The notes under the pieces were generated by a model that was given only the letters and a program-made list of their open reading frames with translations, made no database searches and was not told where the DNA came from. From NCBI GenBank assembly GCA_052244495.1, contig JBQPXH010000012.1: a stretch of DNA of 64,000 bases. The stretch is one strand, 5' to 3'. The DNA is from Cereibacter_A sp052244495. GTDB taxonomy: Bacteria; Pseudomonadota; Alphaproteobacteria; Rhodobacterales; Rhodobacteraceae. Numbering within the stretch: position 1 is the first letter of the stretch; each line of letters starts with the position of its first letter. Both the position numbers and the translations under genes were made by a program. Positions 17,435 through 26,567 of this stretch are shown here, piece after piece.

Positions 17435-20398
17435 TCAGGCGATCTCGGACAGGCGGGCGAGGGCGGCCGAGAGCTTCGCCCCTTCCTCCTCGCCCTGTTC
17501 GAGCCGGGTGCGCGCCTCGTCCACCACCTCTTCCGGGGCCGAGGCCACGAAGTTCGGGTTGCCGAGCCGTCCGCGCAGCCCCGCCATGTCCTTCTCGAGC
17601 TTCTCGAGGGTCTTGGCGAGGCGGGCCTTCTCGGCGCCGATGTCGATCACGCCCTCGAGCGGGATGGCGAAGCTGCCGCCCTCGACCGGGATCGTGAGCG
17701 CGCCCTTGGGCGCACTGGTGGCTTCGGTGAACCCTTCGAGCCGCGCAAGCCGGAGGATCAGCGCCTCGTTCCGCGCAAGCGCCCCGCGGCCGGTCTCGTC
17801 CAGCGCCAGTTGCAGCACCGGGAGCTTCATGCCGGCCGGGACATGCACCTGCGCACGGGCCGAGCGAATCTCCTCGATGAGTCCGATCACCCAGGTCATC
17901 TCGCGGTCGGCTTCGGGATCGACCAGTTCGGCGCCGAAGGACGGCCAGTCGGTGTGGACCAGCATCTTTCCGCGCGCGCCGGTGGTGGCCCAGAGGTCCT
18001 CGGTGATGAAGGGCATGATCGGGTGGAGCAGGATCATGCACTGGTCGAGCACCCAGCCCATCGTGGCGCGGGTCTCGGCGGCCGCCTCGGTGTCGAAGAG
18101 CGGCTTCGAGAATTCCACATACCAGTCGCAGACCTTGCCCCAGACGAAAGCGTAGAGGGCGTTCGCCGCCGCGTCGAAGCGGTACTGGCCAAGGGCCGCA
18201 TCCACTTCCTCACGGACGCGTCCCGTTTCGCCGATGATCCAGCGGTTGACGGTGGCGGTCGCGGCGGGCGGGGCGGCCTGCGTCGCATGGCCCTCCCAGA
18301 CGCCGTTCATCTCGGCGAAGCGGCAGGCGTTCCAGAGCTTCGTGCCGAAGTTGCGATAGCCCTGGATGCGCGCCGTCGAAAGCTTCAGGTCGCGCCCCAT
18401 AGCGGCCATGGCCGTCAGCGTGAAGCGCACGGCGTCGGCGCCGAACTCGTCAATCAGCTCCAGCGGATCGAGCACGTTGCCGAGCGACTTCGACATCTTC
18501 TTGCCCTTCTCGTCCCGCACGAGGGCGTGGACGTAGACGGTGCGGAACGGGATCTCGTTCACCACGGCCAGCTGCATCATCATCATCCGGGCCACCCAGA
18601 AGAAGATGATGTCGAAGCCGGTGACCAGCACGCTGGTCGGGAAGTAGCGCGCAAGTTCGGGCGTCTCCTCCGGCCAGCCCAGCGTGCCGATCGGCCAGAG
18701 GCCCGAGGAGAACCAGGTGTCGAGCACGTCCGGATCGCGCCAGACCGGGTAGACGAGGTGGGTCGGGTCCTCGTTCAGGTTGTAGTCGGCCAACGCCTGC
18801 GCCAGCCGGTCGACGGCCTCGGCGCGGTCGGCGACCTCGATCACCCGGGCGTTGTTCAGCGGATGCGGCAGCGAGGCCAGATCGTCGAGGAACTTCTCCG
18901 ACACGGCGTCGAAGTCGAAGGCGCAGTGATGCGTCGGTTCGGCATGGTTGAAGGCGCCGTCTTCCAGCAGTTCGAACAGTTCCACGTCGTCCAGCGTGTC
19001 GTCGCCGTCATCGTCGAAGCGCGCGGGCCAGACGTCGAGGCCGTACCACACGGGGATCTGGTGCCCCCACCACAGCTGGCGGCTGATGCACCACGGCTCG
19101 ATGTTCTCGAGCCAGTGGAAATAGGTCTTGGCGTCGCGTTCGGGCAGGATCTCGGTCCGGCCGTCGCGCACGGCGTCGATGGCGGGCTGGACGATCTTTG
19201 CCGTGTCCACGAACCACTGGTCGGTCAGCATCGGCTCGATGGCGACCTTCGACCGGTCGCCATGCGGGACCATGTGGCGGTCCTGGTCGATGCCGTCGAG
19301 CCAGCCCTGCTCCTCGGCCAGTGCCACAATGCGCTTGCGGGCGTCGTAGCGGTCGAGGCCGTCCAGCGCCAGCGCCTCCTCGGACGGCTCGCAGCCTTCA
19401 AGGAAATCCGCGTTCTCGGCCAGGAACATCGTGGCGCGGCCGGTCATGACGTTGATGGCCGAAAGGCCGGTGCGGCTGCCCACACCCCAGTCGTTGAAGT
19501 CATGCGCCGGCGTGATCTTCACCGCGCCGGTGCCCTTCGCGGGGTCGGCGTAGTCGTCGGCCACGATGCGGATGCGGCGGCCGACCAGCGGCAGGATGGC
19601 CTCCTTGCCGATCAGATGGGCATAGCGCTCGTCGGCCGGGTTCACCGCGATGCCCGTATCGCCCAGCATGGTCTCGGGGCGGGTGGTGGCGACGGTCAGG
19701 TAGTCGCGTTCTTCCCATTCGGTGGGATTGCCCTCTTCATCGAAGGCCACCGGATGCCGGTAGGTCGCGCCATCGGCCAGCGGGTAGCGCAGGCGCCACA
19801 TGTTGCCGTTGACCTCGACCTGCTCCACCTCGAGATCCGAGATCGCGGTCTCGAAATGGGGATCCCAGTTCACCAGCCGCTTGCCGCGGTAGATGAAGCC
19901 CTTCTCGTAGAGGTCCACGAAGACCTTCAGCACCGCGCGCTGGAAGGTCGCGTCCATCGTGAAGGCATTGCGCGACCAGTCGCAGGAGGCGCCGAGCCGC
20001 TTCAGCTGGTTGACGATGGTGCCGCCGGACTGCTCCTTCCACTCCCAGACCTTTTCGAGGAAGGCCTCGCGGCCCATCTCGCGGCGGCCCGGATTGCCTG
20101 TCTTGGCCAGTTCGCGCTCGACCACCATCTGCGTGGCGATCCCGGCGTGGTCCTGGCCCGGCTGCCAGAGCGTGTCGAAGCCGCGCATCCGGTGCCAGCG
20201 GGTCAGGATGTCCTGCAGCGTGTTGTTGAAGGCGTGCCCCATGTGGAGCGAACCCGTCACGTTCGGCGGCGGGATCATGATGCAGAACGTCTCGGGACGC
20301 GAGGCGTTGGCCCCCGCACGGAAGGCGCCCGCCTTCTCCCAGGCATCGTAGAGCCGGGCCTCGGCCTCGGCGGCGTTGAAGGTCTTGTCCATCGGCAT
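17435..20398 (-). CDS. valS: Valyl-tRNA synthetase
   Basis: Class I synthetase charging tRNA(Val), with an editing domain. 987 residues. The HIGH-type motif is in PPPNVTGSLHMGHA (about 42-55) and the KMSKS motif in GKKMSKSLGNV (about 634). The C-terminal anticodon domain is followed by a coiled-coil tail rich in Lys, Glu and Arg. Between VWYGLDVW and DVLDTWFSSGLW there is an extra segment of about 80 residues, acidic in its first part (FDDDGDDTLDDVE), longer than in E. coli ValS. GAGG six bases before the ATG at 20398 supports the start. Confidence 0.97.
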   Translation of the reverse strand: MPMDKTFNAAEAEARLYDAWEKAGAFRAGANASRPETFCIMIPPPNVTGSLHMGHAFNNTLQDILTRWHRMRGFDTLWQPGQDHAGIATQMVVERELAKTGNPGRREMGREAFLEKVWEWKEQSGGTIVNQLKRLGASCDWSRNAFTMDATFQRAVLKVFVDLYEKGFIYRGKRLVNWDPHFETAISDLEVEQVEVNGNMWRLRYPLADGATYRHPVAFDEEGNPTEWEERDYLTVATTRPETMLGDTGIAVNPADERYAHLIGKEAILPLVGRRIRIVADDYADPAKGTGAVKITPAHDFNDWGVGSRTGLSAINVMTGRATMFLAENADFLEGCEPSEEALALDGLDRYDARKRIVALAEEQGWLDGIDQDRHMVPHGDRSKVAIEPMLTDQWFVDTAKIVQPAIDAVRDGRTEILPERDAKTYFHWLENIEPWCISRQLWWGHQIPVWYGLDVWPARFDDDGDDTLDDVELFELLEDGAFNHAEPTHHCAFDFDAVSEKFLDDLASLPHPLNNARVIEVADRAEAVDRLAQALADYNLNEDPTHLVYPVWRDPDVLDTWFSSGLWPIGTLGWPEETPELARYFPTSVLVTGFDIIFFWVARMMMMQLAVVNEIPFRTVYVHALVRDEKGKKMSKSLGNVLDPLELIDEFGADAVRFTLTAMAAMGRDLKLSTARIQGYRNFGTKLWNACRFAEMNGVWEGHATQAAPPAATATVNRWIIGETGRVREEVDAALGQYRFDAAANALYAFVWGKVCDWYVEFSKPLFDTEAAAETRATMGWVLDQCMILLHPIMPFITEDLWATTGARGKMLVHTDWPSFGAELVDPEADREMTWVIGLIEEIRSARAQVHVPAGMKLPVLQLALDETGRGALARNEALILRLARLEGFTEATSAPKGALTIPVEGGSFAIPLEGVIDIGAEKARLAKTLEKLEKDMAGLRGRLGNPNFVASAPEEVVDEARTRLEQGEEEGAKLSAALARLSEIA

Positions 20399-20522
20399 GT
20401 CGGGCCTCGCAATTCGTTGCGCCCGGTCTACCCAAGGCGCAGCCCGAGGCCAAGCCTCATCGCAGCGCTGCCATGCGGCACGAAAGGTCGGGCGGTGGCG
20501 CAGGGCCGGCGGATGATCGCCC

Positions 20523-20954
20523 TCAGACCGCGCGGTCGATCCGGGTCGAGAGGTGGATCAGGCTTTCGGAACTTCGGACACCGGTCATGGCCCCCACCTC
20601 GTCGAGCACCTGGTCGAGCACCTGCGTCGACGGGGCCGCGATCTGCAGGAGGAGATCGAACCGGCCGGAGGTGGTGAACACGCGCTCCACCTCGGCGATG
20701 GCCTTCAGACGCGTCAGGATCGCGGCCTGCGTCCGCGGCTCGATGGTGAGCAGGACCGAGGCGCGCAGCCGGCCCTGACGGGCATGTTCCCCCAGCTTCA
20801 GCGTGTAGCCGGCGATCACGCCTGAGGTCTCGAGACGCTCGAGCCGGGCCTGGATCGTCGAGCGCGCGACCTTCAACCGGCGAGCGAGCGTCGCCACCGA
20901 GGTCCGTGCATCGGCGCCCAGGATGCCGAGGATGTTGCGATCGAGTTCGTCCAT
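20523..20954 (-). CDS. Lrp/AsnC family transcriptional regulator
   Basis: 143-residue regulator with an N-terminal winged helix-turn-helix (about 1-60, including VARSTIQARLERLE) and a C-terminal ligand-sensing RAM domain. Lrp-type proteins bind DNA as dimers to octamers and usually sense an amino acid. It is divergent from the ornithine decarboxylase gene across 216 bp, so that gene is its likely target and a basic amino acid its likely effector; this is inference. A 13-bp palindrome 19 bp upstream of its start suggests autoregulation. Confidence 0.92.
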   Translation of the reverse strand: MDELDRNILGILGADARTSVATLARRLKVARSTIQARLERLETSGVIAGYTLKLGEHARQGRLRASVLLTIEPRTQAAILTRLKAIAEVERVFTTSGRFDLLLQIAAPSTQVLDQVLDEVGAMTGVRSSESLIHLSTRIDRAV

Positions 20955-20973
20955 GAGATATGACCAGATTTTT

Positions 20974-20986
20974 CGTCATTATGACG
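20974..20986. promoter_or_regulatory. Candidate Lrp/AsnC operator palindrome
   Basis: Perfect inverted repeat CGTCAT-T-ATGACG in an A/T-richer stretch, 20 bp before the regulator start and 185 bp before the decarboxylase start. Size and placement suit a local Lrp-family site. No second copy is obvious. Confidence 0.5.
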
Positions 20987-21170
20987 ACGATGCGCTACAA
21001 TTCAACACTTTTGATCGGTGGATTTGTGCCCCAAATGAGGCATCCTTTACTGCAGGAAAAGGGCGGCTCATACGCACCTGGCCTGGTTTGTCGAAACCGC
21101 GCAGGTGCCTCCCACTCCCCCATGAAACGCGGGCAGAGGGCTTGCGTCTTGTTGGCCGAAAGGAACGCCG

Positions 21171-22316
21171 ATGGGACTCTCGAAGACGATCTGGACAAAC
21201 CCCGCCGAATATCTCCGCGCGATCTCTCCCGAGGCGCCGGTGCTGTTCTTCTCACCGGCGACCCTGCAGGCGACTGCACGCCGCTTCATCGACGGCTTTC
21301 CGGGGATGGTGACCTATGCGGTCAAGTCGAACCCGGAAGAGGTCGTGATCGAGAACCTCGCCGCCGCCGGGATCCGCGGCTATGACGTGGCCTCGCCCTA
21401 CGAGATCCGCATGATCCGCCGGATCGCGCCGGATGCCGCGCTGCACTACAACAACCCCGTGCGCTCGCGCTCCGAGATCGCCGTCGGCGTCGAGATGGGC
21501 GTCAAGAGCTGGTCGGTCGACTCGAAATCCGAACTGGCGAAGCTGATCGAACTGGTGCCCGCCGAAGGCTGCGAGATCTCGGTCCGGTTCAAGCTGCCGG
21601 TCTCGGGCGCGGCCTACAACTTCGGCGCCAAGTTCGGCGCCACGGTGGAACTCGCCATTGAACTGCTGCGCGCGGTGTCCGAGGCGGGCTTCATCCCCTC
21701 GATGACCTTCCACCCCGGCACGCAATGTACCGATCCCGCGGCCTGGGAGACCTACATCCGCACCGCGTCGGAGATTGCGCGCGAGGCGGGCGTGACGATC
21801 GCGCGGCTGAACGTCGGTGGCGGCTTCCCCTCGCACCGCCTGAACGGCGTCGAGCCGGAACTCGAGGCGATCTTCCACCTGATCGACCGGGTGGCCGATG
21901 AGGCCTTCGGTGTCGATCGCCCGCTTCTCGTCTGCGAGCCGGGACGCGGCATCTGCGCCGACGCCTTCACCCTCGCGACCCGCATCAAGGCGGTGCGGGA
22001 CGACACGCATGTGTTCCTGAACGACGGGGTGTACGGCTCGCTGACCGAGCTGCCGCTGATCGGCGTGATCGACCGCGTGCAGGTGCTGACCCCCGAGGGC
22101 CGGCGGCGGGAAGGCGAGACCACCGACCGCATCATTTTCGGGCCGACCTGCGACTCCGTGGACCGTCTGCCGGGTGAGCTGCCGCTTTCGGTCGATGTCC
22201 AGGAAGGGGATTTTCTGGTCTTCCGGGGGATGGGTGCCTATTCCACCGCCACCAATACGCGGTTCAACGGCTTCGGCGAACTGAGTATGGCGACCGTCCT
22301 TTCGCTCAAATTGTAA
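21171..22316 (+). CDS. Ornithine/lysine decarboxylase, fold-type III PLP enzyme
   Basis: Decarboxylates ornithine (possibly also lysine) to putrescine, feeding polyamine synthesis. 381 residues. The PLP lysine is K52 in YAVKSNP. The catalytic cysteine segment GPTCDSVD has C327, typical of the eukaryote-like ornithine decarboxylase branch rather than diaminopimelate decarboxylase. AYSTATNTRFNGF closes the fold. The start at 21171 has AAAGGAACG upstream. The Lrp-type regulator is divergent, and a strong terminator follows 28 bp after the stop, so it is monocistronic. Specificity between ornithine and lysine cannot be settled by reading alone. Confidence 0.9.
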   Translation: MGLSKTIWTNPAEYLRAISPEAPVLFFSPATLQATARRFIDGFPGMVTYAVKSNPEEVVIENLAAAGIRGYDVASPYEIRMIRRIAPDAALHYNNPVRSRSEIAVGVEMGVKSWSVDSKSELAKLIELVPAEGCEISVRFKLPVSGAAYNFGAKFGATVELAIELLRAVSEAGFIPSMTFHPGTQCTDPAAWETYIRTASEIAREAGVTIARLNVGGGFPSHRLNGVEPELEAIFHLIDRVADEAFGVDRPLLVCEPGRGICADAFTLATRIKAVRDDTHVFLNDGVYGSLTELPLIGVIDRVQVLTPEGRRREGETTDRIIFGPTCDSVDRLPGELPLSVDVQEGDFLVFRGMGAYSTATNTRFNGFGELSMATVLSLKL

Positions 22317-22343
22317 ATCATTCACCTCTCGGTGATATTTATA

Positions 22344-22376
22344 AGTCCGGTCGGAACTTTCCGGCCGGACTTTTTC
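22344..22376 (+). terminator. Intrinsic terminator after the decarboxylase gene
   Basis: Stem AGTCCGGTCGG pairs with CCGGCCGGACT (11 bp, one G-T pair) around a 6-base loop, followed by TTTTTC. A classic factor-independent terminator. Confidence 0.9.
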
Positions 22377-22472
22377 TTCATCCTCCATGTAACAGTGGAT
22401 GGGCAACATGTTTGCGCTCGGTCAGTTCGCACATTGCAGGGACGGAACCGCGTCAGGACCGGAGGTCCGCGC

Positions 22473-23576
22473 ATGTCGCTGATGAAGAGTTTCCGCCACT
22501 GGTTGCGCCCCCATCCCAATGTCGAGACCGAGCCCGCCACACCGCCTGCACGCGGGGCCTGCCGGGGTCCGGTCGATCACGTCATCCTGCTCGATGGAAC
22601 CTGCTCGTCGCTGGAACCGGGCAACGAGACCAACGTCGGTCTGGTCTTCAAGCTGCTGCGCGAGGGGCGACGCTCAGCGCATCGGACCATCTACTACGAG
22701 CCCGGGCTGCAATGGGGTGGCTGGCTCCGCATCGGTGATCTGGTGCAGGGCAAGGGCCTCAACCGGCAGATCCGCCGCGCCTATGGCTATCTCGCCTCGC
22801 ACTACCGGCCGGGAGACCGGATCTTCCTCTTCGGCTATTCGCGCGGCGCCTATGCGGCGCGCTCGCTGGCGGGGGTGATCGACCGCGTGGGCCTGCTCCG
22901 GCGCGAGGAGGCAACCGAACGCAACGTGCAACTCGCCTGGAGGCACTACGAGCTTGGCGGCACGCGCCCCCATGCGCGGGCCTTCGCCAGGCGCTACTGC
23001 CATGACACGGTCGAAATCGAGATGGTCGGCATCTTCGACACGGTCAGTTCTCTGGGCCTCAGGCCGCCTCTGCTCCGCCGTCTGCGACCCGACCGGCATG
23101 CGTTTCACAGCCACCGGCTCGGGCGCAGCGTGCGCCACGGCTTCCACGCGCTCGCCCTCAACGAGACGCGGCGCGTGTTTCAGCCCGTGCTGTGGGATTA
23201 CCCTTATCACGGGCAGATCGTCGAGCAGGCCTGGTTCCGGGGCGGACATGGCGATATCGGCGGCCAGCTCAACCGCGGGCGGCACGGCTCGCGGATGCTG
23301 TCCAACATCCCGCTCGTCTGGATGCTTGAACGGGCATCGCATTGCGGCTTGCAGCTGCCCGACGGCTGGCGCGCGCGCTTCCCCTGCGATCCGGCGGCCC
23401 CGATGACGAGCATGTTCGCCGGCTGGGGAAAGATCTTCCTGATGCGGCACCGGCGCGTCACCCTGCGCTGCCCCACCGAGTACATTCACCCGACTGCCCG
23501 GCGCCCGGAGCGCGGGCCGCGCAAGTGGCGGCTGCGCCTCGGCTCGGCAGCCGAAGGAGAGGCGACGCAAGGCTGA
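22473..23576 (+). CDS. DUF2235 alpha/beta-hydrolase-like protein
   Basis: 367 residues. The DUF2235 pattern is clear: HVILLDGTCSSL near 35-46, then the nucleophile elbow GYSRGAYAAR near 121-130 (serine in G-x-S-x-G), a FDTVSSLG segment near 190 and VWFRGGHGDIGG-type sequence near 250 with the probable catalytic histidine. Related proteins are type VI secretion phospholipase effectors, but no secretion genes are nearby, so a stand-alone cytoplasmic hydrolase is more likely. Start at 22473 is set by GGAGGTCCGCGC. Substrate unknown. Confidence 0.85.
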   Translation: MSLMKSFRHWLRPHPNVETEPATPPARGACRGPVDHVILLDGTCSSLEPGNETNVGLVFKLLREGRRSAHRTIYYEPGLQWGGWLRIGDLVQGKGLNRQIRRAYGYLASHYRPGDRIFLFGYSRGAYAARSLAGVIDRVGLLRREEATERNVQLAWRHYELGGTRPHARAFARRYCHDTVEIEMVGIFDTVSSLGLRPPLLRRLRPDRHAFHSHRLGRSVRHGFHALALNETRRVFQPVLWDYPYHGQIVEQAWFRGGHGDIGGQLNRGRHGSRMLSNIPLVWMLERASHCGLQLPDGWRARFPCDPAAPMTSMFAGWGKIFLMRHRRVTLRCPTEYIHPTARRPERGPRKWRLRLGSAAEGEATQG

Positions 23577-23642
23577 GGCCAGAGCCGCTTCTGCCGCCCG
23601 AAGCTTGGGTTTTCCGACGCTGACGAGTGGTGCCTGAAACGC

Positions 23643-23672
23643 AAGACGGCGGCTCTTTCGAGCCGCCGTCTT
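23643..23672 (-). terminator. Hairpin terminator between gltA and the DUF2235 gene
   Basis: Perfect 13-bp stem (AAGACGGCGGCTC and complement) with a TTTC loop, 10 bp past the gltA stop and about 67 bp past the convergent plus-strand gene. It is symmetric and could end transcription from both sides; T runs are short on each strand. Confidence 0.75.
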
Positions 23673-23682
23673 AAATCTGACA

Positions 23683-24969
<1,287 letters not shown>

Positions 24970-25075
24970 GCTTCTCCCTCTCTCGTTCGGGCCAGCCCCG
25001 CGCCGGATGGCGCGGTGCCGATGGGTTCCGGCCGTGCGGCCGACCGCGACGCGACCGGGAGGGGAGGGCGGCAGC

Positions 25076-26491
25076 TCAGGCCGCCGCGGCATCCTCCAGC
25101 CGCGCGATCGTCTCGTCCCGACCGATGACGAGCATCATGTCGTAGACGCTGGGCGTCACCGTGCGCCCGGCAAGAGCAGCGCGCAAGGGGGCGGCCAGTT
25201 TGCCGAAGCCCATCCCCTTTTCCGCCGCGAAGGCGGCCAGGACGGCCTCGAGTTCCTGCTTGGACCAGCTAGCAGCTTGCAGGAGCGGCGTCAATTCTCG
25301 CAGTATACCACGGGATACCGCATCGAGTGCCTTGGCCGCTGCCTCGTCCGCCGAAACAGGGCGGGAGACGAGCGCAAATCTTGCCTTCTCAAGCAGTTCC
25401 GGGAATGTCTTGGATCGGTCCTTCAGGCAGTAGAGCGCCGCCGACAGCCGCTCCGACTGCAGGTCCGTCAACGGATCTTTCCGCGCCGCAGCGAGAAATG
25501 CCCCTATTTCATGCATCAGGGCTGCATCATCCGTGACGGCGATGTGCTGACCGCAGACATTCTCGAGCTTCTTGAAGTCGAGTCGCGCCGGCGAGCGGCC
25601 GATTCCCTCCAGATCGAACCATTCCATCGCCTGTTCCGAGGTGAAGAACTCGTCGTCGCCATGCGCCCAGCCGAGCCGCGCGAGGTAGTTCCGCATCCCG
25701 GCGGCGGGGTAGCCCATCGCCTGGTATTCCTCGACCCCGAGTGCCCCGTGCCGCTTCGAGAGCTTCTTGCCGTCCGGTCCGTGGATCAGCGGGATATGGG
25801 CCCAGACCGGCACCTCCCAGCCCATCGCCTCGTAGACCATCGTCTGGCGCGCGGCGTTGTTGAGGTGGTCGTCGCCGCGGATGACATGGGTCACGCCCAT
25901 GTCGTGATCGTCCACCACCACGGCCAGCATGTAGGTGGGCGTCCCGTCCGAGCGCAGGACCACCATGTCGTCGAGCGTCTCGTTCTGGAAGCGCACCGTG
26001 CCCTGCACGCGGTCCTCGACGACCGTCTCGCCCGTCCGAGGCGCCTTCATGCGGATCACGAAGGGCGCGTCGGGGTGGGTGGCGGGATCGGCATCCCTCC
26101 ACGGGCTGCGGAACAGGGTCGAACGGCCTCCGGCGCGCGCCGCGTCACGAAACGCCTCGATCTCTTCCTGCGTCGAGAAACACTTGTAGGCCGCGCCGCG
26201 GTCGAGCATTTCGCGCGCGATTTCCGCGTGGCGGTCCTTGCGGGCGAACTGGCTCACCACCTCTCCATCCCAGTCGAGACCCAGCCATTTCAGGCCGCGC
26301 AGGATTGCATCGGTCGCCTCGGGCGTCGAGCGCTCGCGGTCCGTGTCCTCGATCCGCAGAAGGAAGGTCCCCTTCCGGCCGCGGGCGTAGAGCCAGTTGA
26401 AAAGCGCCGTCCGCCCGCCGCCGATGTGCAGGTAGCCGGTCGGCGAGGGGGCGAAACGGGTGACGACGGGCTTGTCGGACGCGGCGGACAT
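25076..26491 (-). CDS. gltX: Glutamyl-tRNA synthetase
   Basis: Charges tRNA(Glu), and in GatCAB organisms often also tRNA(Gln). 471 residues. HIGH-type motif in PSPTGYLHIGGGRTA near 16-30; KMSKS-type motif as KLSKRHG near 246-252; anticodon domain to the C-terminus. Alphaproteobacteria often carry two gltX copies, so this may be one of two. The ATG at 26491 has only a weak upstream purine stretch (AGAAAGG). It diverges from comEC with 76 bp between starts. Confidence 0.97.
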   Translation of the reverse strand: MSAASDKPVVTRFAPSPTGYLHIGGGRTALFNWLYARGRKGTFLLRIEDTDRERSTPEATDAILRGLKWLGLDWDGEVVSQFARKDRHAEIAREMLDRGAAYKCFSTQEEIEAFRDAARAGGRSTLFRSPWRDADPATHPDAPFVIRMKAPRTGETVVEDRVQGTVRFQNETLDDMVVLRSDGTPTYMLAVVVDDHDMGVTHVIRGDDHLNNAARQTMVYEAMGWEVPVWAHIPLIHGPDGKKLSKRHGALGVEEYQAMGYPAAGMRNYLARLGWAHGDDEFFTSEQAMEWFDLEGIGRSPARLDFKKLENVCGQHIAVTDDAALMHEIGAFLAAARKDPLTDLQSERLSAALYCLKDRSKTFPELLEKARFALVSRPVSADEAAAKALDAVSRGILRELTPLLQAASWSKQELEAVLAAFAAEKGMGFGKLAAPLRAALAGRTVTPSVYDMMLVIGRDETIARLEDAAAA

Positions 26492-26567
26492 GGGCGGATT
26501 AACCTTTCTGAAACCATCAGGCGCTCAGGATCGGGTCTGTCTAGGCAATCACGGATCAGGAGACAAG

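Noticed and set aside
17156..20677. Open frame of over 1,100 codons opposite valS
   Set aside because: Shadow of valS; no domain-like pattern.
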